Of a stretch of DNA of 64,000 bases, positions 11,856-21,940 are shown piece after piece; position 1 is the stretch's first letter; every line of letters starts with the position of its first letter. A program made the translations under genes and the position numbers. The DNA comes from Thereva unica (Eukaryota > Arthropoda > Insecta > Diptera > Therevidae): assembly GCA_949987705.1 (NCBI GenBank), contig OX465281.1:105051248-105115247 (forward strand), written 5' to 3'. The notes beneath the pieces were generated by a model that saw only the letters and a program-made list of their open reading frames with translations, was not told where the DNA came from and did not search any database.

Positions 11856-13400
11856 TCAAAAATTCAAAAATTTTCTTTAAAAAAAAAAATTCCTTTCTTC
11901 TTTCTTGTTCGTTCTTCTTACTTCGGGATCACCAAGATGAAACGCGTCACACTTATTCTCAATTGTCTTCCCTCATTTCATTGCAATATAAATTTTGTAT
12001 ATTGCCACTAATTATCTTTTAGAATGTTTTTTAATTAAACTTAAAACTTTTATTTAATAAAGATACTTTTAACTAAACGTTAAAGAACTCAAACAGGGAA
12101 TTTCCTATTTGGTGGAACTTCTAACTAATACTCTTAAAATTATTCAAAATTATTTTAATAGAACAATATTTGTGAGGCTATTTTTTTTATAAAATCGTTT
12201 CTGTGTACAGTGTATACATTCGTGATAATGACAATCTAAATCCCCCAAGTGTATTTTATAGAAGTAGTGATAATCCAAATTATGACGTAACCAAAAACAC
12301 TGTATTCAAAATTATTAGTACAGAAACTGAATTAATGCTTGAATAAAACTTACTACAACGAAAAACGTATATACAAGTAGTTACACCTTACAGTCCTTCA
12401 CATCATGGTCATTTCCAAGACAATTAAATCAAAGAGAAACCAACAACTAATTGTCTTTTTTGTATTATGGACATCGAACGAAAAACATGACACTTTAAAA
12501 ATTGTAGGTTGATGTTGACAGGCAGAGCATTTTATCGGGCTACCTATGCGGTTTTTATTTGAACTAATTACAAATGCTTGTCCCCGAACCTGGTCAAGAC
12601 CTTTGCGAAACATTTTATTGCCAGTTCGATGCTTATTGCTTAATTCCTTAGTGAACAAAAATATGTTTTCGGTGCAGCCTCCATATGCTACGCGAATATG
12701 CTGTCGAAATGTATCAATTTGTTCATCAAGAGCGTTAGGGTTATCTCTCGTAAGAAGTGGTAATCAGTGTAATATATAGGCGAAGGATAGCACGTCGTGA
12801 ATTATCACATTTATTAGTTAAGATCACTCAGGCCTAGTCATTATCACTAGTACGTTCAATTGAATCCACAGCACACAGCATGGCGCTTTTTCTGTCAAGC
12901 AAGATTGCAAATATTTTAATTTATCCACTTTAGGTATATTTTTTTTTGTCACCGATTCTAGTGGTAAATTTATCTTTAAAGGCCTACCACTTTTCTATAG
13001 ACCCGTCATACTTAGGCAACGTTATTTTAGGCGACTCCATTGTAGGTATTACGCGATGTGTCTAACCCTTAGACTCATTCTGTTTGTTGTCACTATTTGA
13101 ATGGAAATTTTAAGTTTCTAGAGCTATTCTTATTAATTTGCCAATCTCTGCCATCACAGAATTGTAATTATCTTCCATTGTACCATAATTCCATTGTTTG
13201 TTCGCTGACTATGAAGGTTCAAGGAATACTAATGTTAACAGTCTATGCCTAATTTCGAACTCGTTAATTTACATAAAAGGTGGAAATGGATACAGTAAAT
13301 CACTTTATTTCTTTTATTTTACCAACTTTAATATCAAAACAACACTTCTTGCATAAGTTAAAATTTTATTTTATGCGAGCCTCAAAAAAATATATTTTTT
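11856..13400. other. Interval with one unidentified coding-like remnant
   Basis: No complete gene. On the minus strand about 12,398-12,766 forms an open stretch of roughly 120 codons with balanced amino-acid use (for example RDNPNALDEQIDTFRQHI and KELSNKHRTGNKMFRK), unlike the AT-biased noise around it. I do not recognise the family. It could be a transposon or host-gene exon remnant. The rest is AT-rich with nothing I can support. Confidence 0.3.
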
Positions 13401-13868
13401 AATTCGGAACTTGGTCTGTTCTTTATTATTGAAATCTTAAGACTGAATTAGAATTAGATTCTTAAAGTAGAATTAAGCTACATTATCCTATCATTGTCAC
13501 CTGCATTGCCGCGTGACTTCGTTGCAGCTGCACTGACGATGCCTGGATGCGCGAGTTGTCTCTAGACATAGTGTCAGCATTTTTGAAGTTATTTATTTTA
13601 ATGTTTCATGAAATTATGGTAGAGGTCCGCCAAAAGAGTTGATGCCGAGAAAGTCGCGTTTTCCATGCGCAGTAGAATCCCCGCATGCCGTTCCCGTCCC
13701 TTAGCCTAGTCGCAACAAATTTCGAAGGGTAAATTTGAAAAAAACATTAGCGCATTTCTTATCAATATGTGCGCAATTTTTATTTGTGTGCAGCTTTAAT
13801 TTCCCCAGCTGCGCGCTCCGGCATCAACTCTTTTGGCGGGACCTCTAACAAAAGATGATCCGTTAACT
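13401..13868 (-). repeat. 3' LTR of the errantivirus-like provirus (with a MITE inside)
   Basis: On the minus strand the segment starts AGTTAACGGATC right after a purine run (GAAGGGAGG) that follows the env stop, and ends near GAATT, the AGTTA...AATT style of errantivirus LTRs. An AATAAAG polyadenylation signal lies near 13,430. The env tail and this LTR are adjacent, fixing the provirus orientation as minus. A MITE at 13,622-13,845 lies close to the LTR start. The outer boundary (13,401) is inferred from the terminus style, because no second LTR is visible for comparison. Confidence 0.6.
13622..13845. mobile_element. Short MITE with GAGGTCCCGCC termini and TA duplication
   Basis: The ends GAGGTCCGCCAAAAGAGTTG and its complement CAACTCTTTTGGCGGGACCTC form inverted repeats of about 25-35 bp, flanked by TA on both sides (13,620-13,621 and 13,846-13,847). 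A 224-bp non-coding element with TA duplications is typical of Tc1/mariner-related MITEs. It has inserted near the beginning of the errantivirus-like 3' LTR. Confidence 0.7.
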
Positions 13869-13908
13869 CCTCCCTTCTTAAATTCAAACGTCCTCGATTG
13901 GCTTCCTT

Positions 13909-14071
13909 CTAGAAATAAGGGATTTGATTGACCCTGGATGACTTAGGAGTGGTACTGTTCCCTGATGCAGTTTCGGCTGAAGGATCTTCTTTTTCTTTTT
14001 TAGGTGTGGTAATGTTGATGTTGGTAAGCTTGGTCCTTCTATGAAGAAAGGCGATTACTGCTGCATTGATG
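13909..14071 (-). pseudogene. env: Errantivirus-like env, cytoplasmic tail (piece 5 of 5)
   Basis: Read on the minus strand this is the very end of an envelope-like protein of an insect endogenous retrovirus. It has a hydrophobic remainder (NAAVIAFLH) followed by a basic and then Ser/Thr/Pro-rich tail, stopping at 13,909-13,911, about 40 bases before the 3' LTR. The sequence upstream in the transcript is found at 37,833 onward, because a gypsy element with a GATG duplication sits inside the transmembrane segment. The protein cannot be made from this locus. Confidence 0.7.
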
Positions 14072-14424
14072 TGTTGGGCAATGTCCCCAACAAGAGTCTT
14101 ATTTTATTTAAAAGTTCGATAACACTTTTTACAATTTTTTATTTATTCATTTACTTTAATTGTTAACACTTTTAACACGTTTTTATTTATAAGTTTACTT
14201 ATCAAATTAAGCCGTTATATCGATCCTGGACTCTTTTTTATTTTTTATTTGGTTTAAAACCGCGATGGATTTATGTTCTTCTGTAACTTTTTATTTTTAG
14301 TTTTCAAATGACAACTGGTTAAAATTTTATTATTTTTTTATTACTTAGCCTCAGTCGATTATGTTTTTCGAAACATATCTCCTTAGCTTAGTAAGACCGG
14401 AAGTAGTAGGACTATGTCCCTACA
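14072..14424 (-). repeat. 3' LTR of the CsRn1-like gypsy element
   Basis: On the plus strand this 353-bp repeat runs TGTTGGGC...CCCTACA. Its other copy is the 5' LTR, split into 30,732-30,761, 36,101-36,240 and 37,645-37,832. A purine run (CTGGGAGGGGG on the minus strand) separates it from pol. Outside is GATG (14,068-14,071), matched by GATG at 37,833-37,836: a 4-bp target duplication spanning 23.8 kb. The two LTR copies differ by a few substitutions over the parts I compared. Confidence 0.85.
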
Positions 14425-15260
14425 TACCCCCTCCCAGCGTAGCGTTTCATGAAGTGTACTGAGCGAATTGATGCTGCTTCAACGTCTCGGTCACACTCAA
14501 AAGCAGGTTTCAGTCGATCGATAATTATCGACTTATTTGTGTCATTTATGTTGACGACAAAATGTTTACGTAATTTTTTGATTACTTTGAATGGCCCTTC
14601 GTATGGTGTTTCGAAAGGCCGTCGGACGCGATCGGTGCGTATGAAAACATACTCCGCGTTCGCTAATGCGTTCGGCACGTACACATCATTTTGAACTGAC
14701 TGTCGGGGCTATGTTGCCGACAGACCCTTCATGTGTGTGCGAAGACGTGTTAGAAATTCTGAGTGCTCTATTGGGTTCTCATCCGTTGGGATTGAAATTG
14801 AATTGGGAAGCCTCAGATTCTGTCCATAGACAAGCTCTGCTGGTGAGCATTGTAAATCGGTTTTAATTGCCGAGCGAATACCTAATAAAACAAAGGACAA
14901 ATCATCACTCCAATGAGTAGTGTTGTCCCTTGCCATTAAGGCCGCTTTTAGTTGTCTATGGAAACGCTCTACCATCCCATTTGCTTGCGGATGGTAGGCG
15001 GTAGTACGTATTCTATGTGTACCTAGAAGTCTTGTGACTTCATTGAATAATTTTGATTCAAATTGCGACCCTTGATCTGTTGTAATTTCAAGGGGTGCGC
15101 CAAACCTTGGGACATACTCGGTGACAAAATGTTTGGCCACCGTAGTAGCAGAGATGTCTCGCATTGTATATGCCTCCGGCCATCTCGTAAATCGGTCTAC
15201 GATTGTTAGGATATATGAATATCCTCGAGATGGGGGCAATGGTCCAACAATGTCCATATG
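14412..15260 (-). pseudogene. pol: CsRn1-like gypsy pol: integrase core and C-terminus
   Basis: The minus-strand frame 15,257-14,709 reads the integrase core with MDIVGPLPPSRGYSYILT, the second aspartate in TTDQGSQFES and the glutamate in ANGMVERFHRQLKAAL. After a frameshift near 14,690-14,710 it continues (14,684-14,412) with a chromodomain-less C-terminal region containing YEGPFKVIKKLRK. The stop falls inside the 3' LTR start. The N-terminal zinc-binding part is displaced to 20,523-20,625 and 30,181-30,700 by BEL element 1 and BEL element 2. The frame across the removed inserts is consistent, which proves the nesting. Confidence 0.85.
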
Positions 15261-15265
15261 GATAT

Positions 15266-15462
15266 TGTAGAAAAATGCATCGAAATCGCAAGGCCCGTTA
15301 TCCCGAATACCGCTGCTGCAGCTTCATTATCAGACATGGTATTCACTTCTGTATGAACCGGCGACAAGTAAAGATGCGTTTTTTCAATAAACTTAAAAGA
15401 AATTAATTCCGGTCTTTTATTTTCTATTACTGTTTCACTCTCCCTGAGTTATTATTTAAATC
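15266..15462 (+). repeat. 5' LTR of BEL/Pao element 1
   Basis: It starts TGTAGAAAAATGC and ends just before the primer-binding site. Its first ~107 bp are repeated at 20,411-20,515 with two substitutions, where the same bases also encode the last residues of pol. It contains AATAAACTT (about 15,387) as a possible polyadenylation signal. The 5 bp before it are GATAT (15,261-15,265), compared with CATAT after the element (20,518-20,522). Confidence 0.75.
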
Positions 15463-15480
15463 TGGTGCCGAAACCCGGGA
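15463..15480 (+). promoter_or_regulatory. Primer-binding site, complementary to tRNA-Phe
   Basis: TGGTGCCGAAACCCGGGA is the exact complement of the 18-nt 3' end (including CCA) expected for an insect tRNA-Phe, whose acceptor ends CGGGTTTCGGCACCA. It marks the start of the internal region of BEL element 1. Confidence 0.75.
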
Positions 15481-15554
15481 AGGTTGTGAGAATATTATCG
15501 AATTTATCGTGTGTGAAGACTAGTGGAATTTTCTTTTAAGTAAATTAACGAAAA

Positions 15555-16073
15555 TATGGAGATGACATCTCGTGCTTCATTACGTGGTCAATTAACGAAA
15601 TTAACAAATACCGGAGATCTCAAAGAGTGGCTACCTTTCTGATAGCAATTTAAGGAGTCGTTCACGAAAACGCGGAGTTAAATACGACGGATAAATTTAA
15701 TTATTTACGGTCATCTTTAATTGGCAAAGCGTCTAGCACCTTATTTGGATTATCAAACACGGGCGCATGTTATGACGCGGCGATCGCTCTTTTACGAGAG
15801 GAATACGGAAACGTTGATAAGCTCGTGGACCAGCACGTGAACTCCTTAATGTCACTTAATTCCGTTACATCTCGCCACGATGCAGCCGGCTTACGGCGAC
15901 TTTATAACACCGTTATCACTAACTCTCCTTCACTTGAAAGTCTCGGTATATCATCTAATAATTATTATGTCATGTTAAAGACAATATTGCTGCGTTGTTT
16001 ACCATACGAGTTGCGCATTGAATATTATCGCGTGCACGATGCCATTGAAGTAGGTTCGAGTGAGAACCAATAA
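15555..16073 (+). pseudogene. gag: BEL/Pao element 1 gag, broken
   Basis: A gag start (MEMTSRASLRGQLTKLTN) begins at 15,555 and stops after 29 codons. The homologous frame then continues from about 15,664 to 16,073 (ENAELNTTDKFNYLRSSL, later REEYGNVDKLVDQHVNSL), matching the DUF1759-type gag region of Pao elements. A stop and a frameshift separate the two parts, and another shift separates gag from the zinc-knuckle and protease region. Gag would package the element RNA into particles. This copy cannot make the full protein. Confidence 0.7.
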
Positions 16074-16151
16074 CATGATGATTCTTCTTCCATCTCTGGA
16101 ACATCTTGTGGAACATTCTCCTTTGTCATCGATAAGGGCGTTAAAACATTA

Positions 16152-17261
16152 TTGAAGTTCCTGAAGCGGGAAATGGAGTCCTTAGAAAGAGCAGGTGACT
16201 CTATCAAAAAACCTTCAGCATCAACTTCGCGTTCCTCTGTAAATTCAACGAAGACCGCAGCTGGATTAATAGCACCCACGGAAATAAAAAGGTTTTGTGT
16301 TTTTTGCAAAAGTAATAATCATTTTTCAGGCCAATGCGAAAGCACGATTAGTCTAGCCGAGAAAAAGGAAATACTTAAGAAGGAAGGAAGGTGCTTTCGG
16401 TGCACGAAAAAAGGACATAACTCCAAACAATGTCTCGTGAAATCTGTTCGATGTGATAAATGTGGAGGTCGCCATCTATCATCTTTATGTGACCCCGAGT
16501 TTTTAAAAAGGCTACGCAGTACAAACGGTGACAAGAAGGATTTTGTGCCTGAGGCTATCAATCTGTATTCACCCGATTCATCCAATGTCTATTTACAGAC
16601 TGCGTATGTATATATTTGCCCAACTAACGATCAAGCATTATCTGTTTTAGGTAGAGTTGTTTTTGATAGTGGTAGCCAGCGTACATATATTCGTGAGGAT
16701 GTAGCGAAAAAATTAAAGCTTCCTGTGATTGATCGTGTAAAGATCAGGATTCTACCTTTCGGCTCTTCGAAAATGTCCCCTGTACAAACATGTAAACGAG
16801 TAAAAGTTTGTCTTCGAAGTGCTTCCTCTGAGGAGCTCATTGTTATCACGGCAGTCGTGGTTCCCCATATCTGCGCTGATGTTTTGCCAATGCCAAACTC
16901 TAAAGATCCTAAATTTGCGCGTTACTATCTTGCAGATACTGGTATGGCTGAAAACACAGTTGAAGGAATTTCCGTATTAGTGGGCTCTGACTTCTACTGG
17001 AAAATAGTTACCGAGAAGACTCAAAGAATTAGCGAAAGCTTAATGGCGGTATACACTAAGCTTGGCTGGGTAATTCATGGCCCCGAATCGGAAGCTGAGG
17101 ACATTGTTTCTACCTATGAATCGACTACTATGTTTGGTTTAGCTTTGGATGAGAACGACGAATTTGTGGAGAATGTTCAAAAGCTATGGGACCTAGGTCC
17201 ACTTTGGGAATTAAACCTCCATCTTCCGAAACTTTACATGGAGATTTTGATCAATATGTAA
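16152..17261 (+). pseudogene. pol: BEL/Pao element 1: zinc knuckles and aspartic protease
   Basis: One 369-codon frame. Residues about 45-110 hold three CCHC-like knuckles (CVFCKSNNHFSGQC, CFRCTKKGHNSKQC, CDKCGGRHLSSLC), which bind RNA. Around residue 170 is the aspartic protease active site in VVFDSGSQRTYIREDV (DSGS). The DUF1758 protease fold and a following conserved region (GSDFYWKIVTEKTQRI, KLGWVIHGP) are typical of BEL/Pao. The frame ends at 17,261 and coding continues in the overlapping frame 17,186-17,581, so at least one frameshift lies near 17,200. Confidence 0.85.
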
Positions 17262-19980
17262 AACGACGCGAATCGCGCTTTGAAGCATCGCTTTTATGGT
17301 CAGTATCTGCCAACTCATTAGATGACAACGGCGAAGGAGCATTGAAAAGGTTTCAAAACCTAATAAGGAAATTGTCCAGAGAACCGAGTAAATTGCTGGA
17401 TTATGATATCGCAATGCGTGAAATAATATCTTCAGGATTTGCTGAATGCGTAAAGGAGCCAGTTTCAAATGAAGCCCCAGTTTATTTAATGCCTCACCGA
17501 CCAGTCTACAGAGACGATAAGGCTACAACGAAGTTACGTATCGTCTTCGACGCGTCAGATCGAACGGAAGCACGTCTCTAAATGACCATTTAAGTGCAGG
17601 ACCAAACTTATTACCAGATATCCTCACGGTATTATTAAATTTTAGATTGGGTGCTGTTGCCCTTGTAGCAGACATCGAAAAGGGATTTCTGCAAATATTG
17701 CTCGCAACGAAAGATCGAGATGTTCATCGATTCTTCTGGTTTATTGATCCTTTAACATCATCAACTAATTTGCCTACTCCTCAAGAATTTCGAATGACCA
17801 GAGTTACCTTTGGCGTGAGATGTAGTCCTTTTCTGTTAGAAGCGACTCTACGAAAACTCTTATCCGAGGAAAAGGAAATTAATCCTGAGATCTGTTCGCT
17901 GTTGCAGAAATCGTTTTACATGGATGACCTAGTTATGAGTGTTAACGACCACGACTTTGCTAAAAGGGTTTATATCGACGCTTGCGAACTACTTAAAGGA
18001 GCTTCCATGGTTATTAGGAAGTGGAACTCAAACGACGCTCATCTTCGTTCTATATTTAAAGTTAGCGATAATGTCCCGACGAAGCAAAAGGTTTTAGGTA
18101 TTATATGGTACTGTCTTGAAGATGAGATGGCGGTTGATCTACAGACGGCCCTCGATTTTATGGTTAGCTCCGGCTCCAAGCCTACAAAAAGGAAAGTGAT
18201 GCAGATAATGGCACGAATATTCGATCCTATAGGTTTGCTTTCACCATTTATTGTCAAAATTAAAATATTATTTCAGGAGCTTTGGCGCTTAAAATTAATG
18301 TGGGACGAGGAACTGCCTCGTAGCTATACAAATACTTGGAACAAGTGTTACCAAGAACTCTTGGTTCTTGAAAGTTTGACAATTCCCCGACGAATTTTAA
18401 AGGACGATTGCGAGAACACCTTTCAGGTCCACGTTTTCGCCGACGCGAGTCCCGCCGCCTACGGAGCCGTTGCGTACTTGCGAACGGAACTTGGTACTAC
18501 AGTTGAGACGCGATTTATTTGTGCAAAGAATCGAGTGTCACCCTTAAAGAACAATGAAGAGAAACAGTTGACACTACCCAAATTGGAACTTACAGCCGCT
18601 CTCGTGGCTGCACGCCTCTTGAATTTTATTTTAAAGAACTTGACTGTGGACAGTAGGCGAATATTTTTATGGACGGACTCAAAAATTGCGCTGTTTTGGA
18701 TAAGAGGCGATATCGCACGTTGGAACGTATATGTAGCAAACAGAGTCCGCGAGATTCAGCAACTCTGCCCAGTTAATTGTTGGAGGCACTGCCCTGGCGA
18801 GATGAATTCGGCTGATTATGTAACGAGAGGTATTTTTGGAAAATACCTTGCTAACTCTAAGGATTGGCTCTCTGGTCCATCTTGGTTATCATGCAGTAGT
18901 AACGAATGGCCCGAAGAAGTTACGGACGGAAGCGTTGATATTCCTTGTCTCTTTGCTATGTTTAATACCGCTGCTAACGAGCCTGTGAATGAAAATGAGG
19001 CAAATATGCTCATCGATATAAACAAGTTTAGCTCTTATATGAGACTCCTCAGAATATCCGCTTATATTTTTCGTTTTATAACACACTCCAGAAAGCTAAG
19101 AGAGCGACCACTTAAACGATTTCTTACTGGACCGGAACTGAAGAATGTTGAGTTATATTGGGTAAAAAAGTCACAGCAAGATTGTTACCGAGACGAAATA
19201 AAGGCTTTGAAAACGGGGAAGGTGATTCCTGCTAATTCGTCGGTTTTAACTTTAAACCCTATATTAGATGAGGATGGTATTTTACGAATGGGTAGCAGAT
19301 TACAGGAGATGGACGGTAGTGACGAGTCTAAGTTTCCCGCAATATTATCGAGATCTAGCCATCTAACTAAATTAATTGTTCAAGACTCTCACGAAAGAAC
19401 TTTACACGGAGGAGTAAACGCAGTTCTAGGACGACTTAGAGACAAATTTTGGGTAACGAGACCACGTCAGTTAATCAAGGATATCGTACGAAGCTGTAGA
19501 GTATGCCGTCGTCTTTTTGGTAAACCAGCAAACCAGCCGTTCGCTCCACTGCCTAAGAGTCGTCTAGTATCAACAAGGTCATTTGAAACAGTAGGTATTG
19601 ATTTTGCTGGCCCTCTTTATCTTAAATCTTCGATGGAAGCAAGCGTAACAAGCAAGGGATACATAATGGTTTTAACGTGCGCTACAGTCCGTGCGATACA
19701 TTTAGAGCTTGTTCCAAACTTGACGGTGGAAAGCTGTTTGTTGGCGCTAAGACGTTTCATTGCCCGTAGAGGTGCTCCGAAGAAGATAATTTCTGATAAC
19801 TCTCTTACTTTTAAGCGAGCAGCGAAAGAGATTCATCATTTAGGTACTGCGATTTTCTCCGAAGAATTTCAAGGATATATTGTTAACGAAAGGATCACTT
19901 GGGAATTTATCGTGGAGAGAGCCCCATGGTGGGGTGGATTTTGGGAACGATTAATCCGAAGTATGAAAAACTCCCATTAA
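17186..19980 (+). pseudogene. pol: BEL/Pao element 1: reverse transcriptase, RNase H, integrase
   Basis: Coding resumes at about 17,200 (KLSREPSKLLDYDIAMREII), shifts frame near 17,575, then runs open to 19,980. RT motifs include DIEKGFLQI (first catalytic D) and the YMDD box in SFYMDDLVMSV. The Pao-type RNase H follows with FADASPAAYGAVAY and DSKIALFW. The integrase has the zinc motif (HGGVNAVLGRLRDKFW ... CRVCRRL) and DDE residues in VGIDFAGPL, ISDNSLTFKRAAKEI and APWWGGFWERLIRSMK. The frame then stops prematurely: compared with BEL element 2 about 35-40 codons are deleted at 19,968, between the catalytic glutamate helix and PLTYISEDP. Confidence 0.88.
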
Positions 19981-20501
19981 CGTATATAAGTGAGGACCCT
20001 AAGGACCTGACACCTCTATCTCCTTCTCATTTTTTACGGCCCTCACTGCCATTAGCCTCATCATCATTGCTCAACAATGGAACATCCGGTACTACCAAAC
20101 TTATAAATTCCTTTTGGCGCCGTTGGCGCACAGAATACGTCCACCAATTGCGAAGATTTCATCACTCTAAGGGGAGACCCTTTAACACTGGACTTCAGGA
20201 AGGAGACGTCGTCATAGTACACAATCAGAGAGCTCCACGTTTACTTTGGAAACTCGCCATTGTGGAAAGAGCCTTCATTGGACGCGACGGAAGAGTCAGA
20301 TCGTGCCTAGTAAGATTTAGCGACGGTTCTCGCTTAAGGCGACCTATACAGCTGCTGTACCCGATGGAACTACAAGGATCTGAAGCTGCACCGTCGCCGC
20401 GCCCGGAGGATGTAGAAAAATGCATCGAAATCGCAAGGCCCGTTATCCCGAATACCGCTGCTGCAGCTTCACTATCAGACATGGAATTCACTTCTGTATG
20501 A
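19969..20501 (+). pseudogene. pol: BEL/Pao element 1: integrase C-terminal domain
   Basis: After the deletion the frame reads LPLTYISEDPKDLTPLSPSH, then the DUF5641-type C-terminus (FWRRWRTEYVHQLRRF; GDVVIVHNQRAPRLLWKLA; GRDGRVRSCLVRF), ending MEFTSV at 20,501. The last 30 codons lie within the 3' LTR, a pol/LTR overlap also seen in BEL element 2. Confidence 0.85.
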
Positions 20502-20517
20502 ACCGGCGACAAGTACA
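20411..20517 (+). repeat. Truncated 3' LTR of BEL/Pao element 1
   Basis: It matches the 5' LTR from TGTAGAAAAATGC to CGACAAGTA (about 105 bp), then ends CA and passes directly into gypsy sequence. About 90 bp of the LTR (including the AATAAA) are missing, yet the following CATAT is a one-mismatch match to the GATAT before the 5' LTR. Either the 3' LTR lost its distal part during integration, or a later deletion stopped at the duplication. Confidence 0.6.
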
Positions 20518-20522
20518 CATAT

Positions 20523-20630
20523 GCTCGAATCTATTATTCGGTAATTTAAAAGTTTCATGTGGAGATTTGGTGTGTCTCGAAACTTTAGATTTTTGGCAGC
20601 CTATACAGGATCTAGACCAGTTGTTACAGT
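20523..20630 (-). pseudogene. pol: CsRn1-like gypsy pol: 108-bp piece between two BEL elements
   Basis: Read on the minus strand it encodes the second half of the integrase zinc domain and the linker: CIGCQKSKVSRHTKSPHET and then NNRFEH, the segment expected between the HHCC motif and the DIVGPL core. It bridges the frame at 30,181 (upstream) and at 15,260 (downstream) exactly when BEL element 1 and BEL element 2, with their duplications, are removed. Too short to find by open-frame length alone. Confidence 0.85.
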
Positions 20631-20886
20631 TGTTGTAAAAACTGGACACAACTAATACTAATTCTAATTCTAATACTTGTAAAAACTGGAAACAACTAAT
20701 ACTAATTCAAATATGCATGTGGGTTAAGCTCATATTTGAATTCGTATTAGAATACATACAAAAATACAGGTTTAGGTAACTGATTAGCAGTTACAATCGA
20801 AATTTCTCAGAGAGAACACGGAATAAATTTGCTATATTAAATTCAGACTTTTATTTTAAACCCAATTAAAATTATTTAATTTAACA
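20631..20886 (+). repeat. 5' LTR of BEL/Pao element 2
   Basis: 256 bp, TGTTGTAAAAACTGG...TTTAACA. The 3' copy (29,926-30,175) is 250 bp and differs by a 6-bp indel (an extra TTCTAA unit) and about four substitutions, roughly 1.6 percent divergence by eye. It is preceded by ACAGT (20,626-20,630), identical to the 5 bp after the 3' LTR. Confidence 0.92.
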
Positions 20887-20960
20887 TTGGTGCCGAAACT
20901 ATTTAATTAAAATAATTATTTAATTATTTAATTTAACATTGGTGCGCCGAAAAGCGCACG
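20887..20960 (+). promoter_or_regulatory. Primer-binding site region of BEL element 2, partly duplicated
   Basis: TTGGTGCCGAAAC follows the LTR and keeps 12 of the tRNA-Phe-complementary bases before diverging. About 50 bp further, a second partial copy (TTTAACATTGGTGCGCCGAA) repeats the LTR end plus the site start, and that copy joins a protease-gene phrase. This indicates a local rearrangement that removed the gag region. Confidence 0.6.
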
Positions 20961-21014
20961 CCGATGAAATTCTACAACCGTGCGGATGAATTGTTATTCA
21001 TTAACTGATCCTGC

Positions 21015-21390
21015 ATGCGGCGCACTTTATGTAACAGTTGCGTTAACCGTTCGATCGCGCCGACCGCGATGAAAAGGAGTAATGAAGCTAGTTCGAGTGC
21101 TACTTTGTGTACAGCAAGTGCATTGCGGCATTCAAGCCATGTTTTGTTACAAACGGCATCTGTTTTTGCAAAGGACGAAGAACGAATTAAAAGAATTTAT
21201 GTGCGAATTATCTTGGATGGTGGCAGTCAATTGAGTTACATAAGGGAAAATGTCGCCGAAAAACTAAATCTACCGGTCATACGAACCCAGAAACTGAGTA
21301 TTATACCATTTGGCGCCGAAAAACGCACGCCGATGAAATTCCACAACTGTGTGCGGTTGTGTTTGAAAAGTCAACACAATTTCAATATGG
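21015..21390 (+). pseudogene. pol: BEL/Pao element 2: aspartic protease fragment
   Basis: The frame encodes the protease start: IILDGGSQLSYIRENVAEKL (DGGS in place of the DSGS or DTGS expected at the active site), then IIPFGAEKRTP. Gag and the zinc knuckles are missing upstream. The frame is cut at 21,390 by the ATGG-flanked insert and resumes at 26,283 with VVLDAVVVPEICFDVL. Confidence 0.8.
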
Positions 21391-21940
21391 TGTAACGGTC
21401 AGTTTTGCTCAAAAATCTCTAAATAATTACTTGACTAAAAATCACTGTCGAGAATGAAATTCTGAAGTTGGTCGAAACCAAAAAGTAGGCGAGGGAAAAT
21501 AAAACAAAAATAGAAAAGAAAAATTTGAGAGTCAGTCTGGAAAAAAATATTGATTAGAAAAGAAGGTTGATCGGAGAGTTTGTTTTTGAAAAAAATCGAT
21601 AGAGTTGATAGAGGTTTAGAAGTTTTGAAGGGGTCGATATGCGAGTCAAGAAAAAAATGGTGCTGTAATTGTAATGGCGATAAAAACGTAAATAGAAAAA
21701 ACGTAGAAGGAATCTAATCTTATAGTAACCAACTCGTCGAAGAAGTTAGAAAACACCTACGTGAGAAGAAGAAGGAAGCGGTGGTGCCAGTTGGTGGGAC
21801 ATTAGCTCGACGGTTCCTGCTGGAAAAGAAGGTGATAGGCGGTGTAGATTATTGATCGGGGATAAAGGCGACCCGAGGACCTGACCAGAACCTGTGGGAG
21901 TACTAGCTCTGTCATTTTGTGGAGGCTGGTCGTCCAACTT

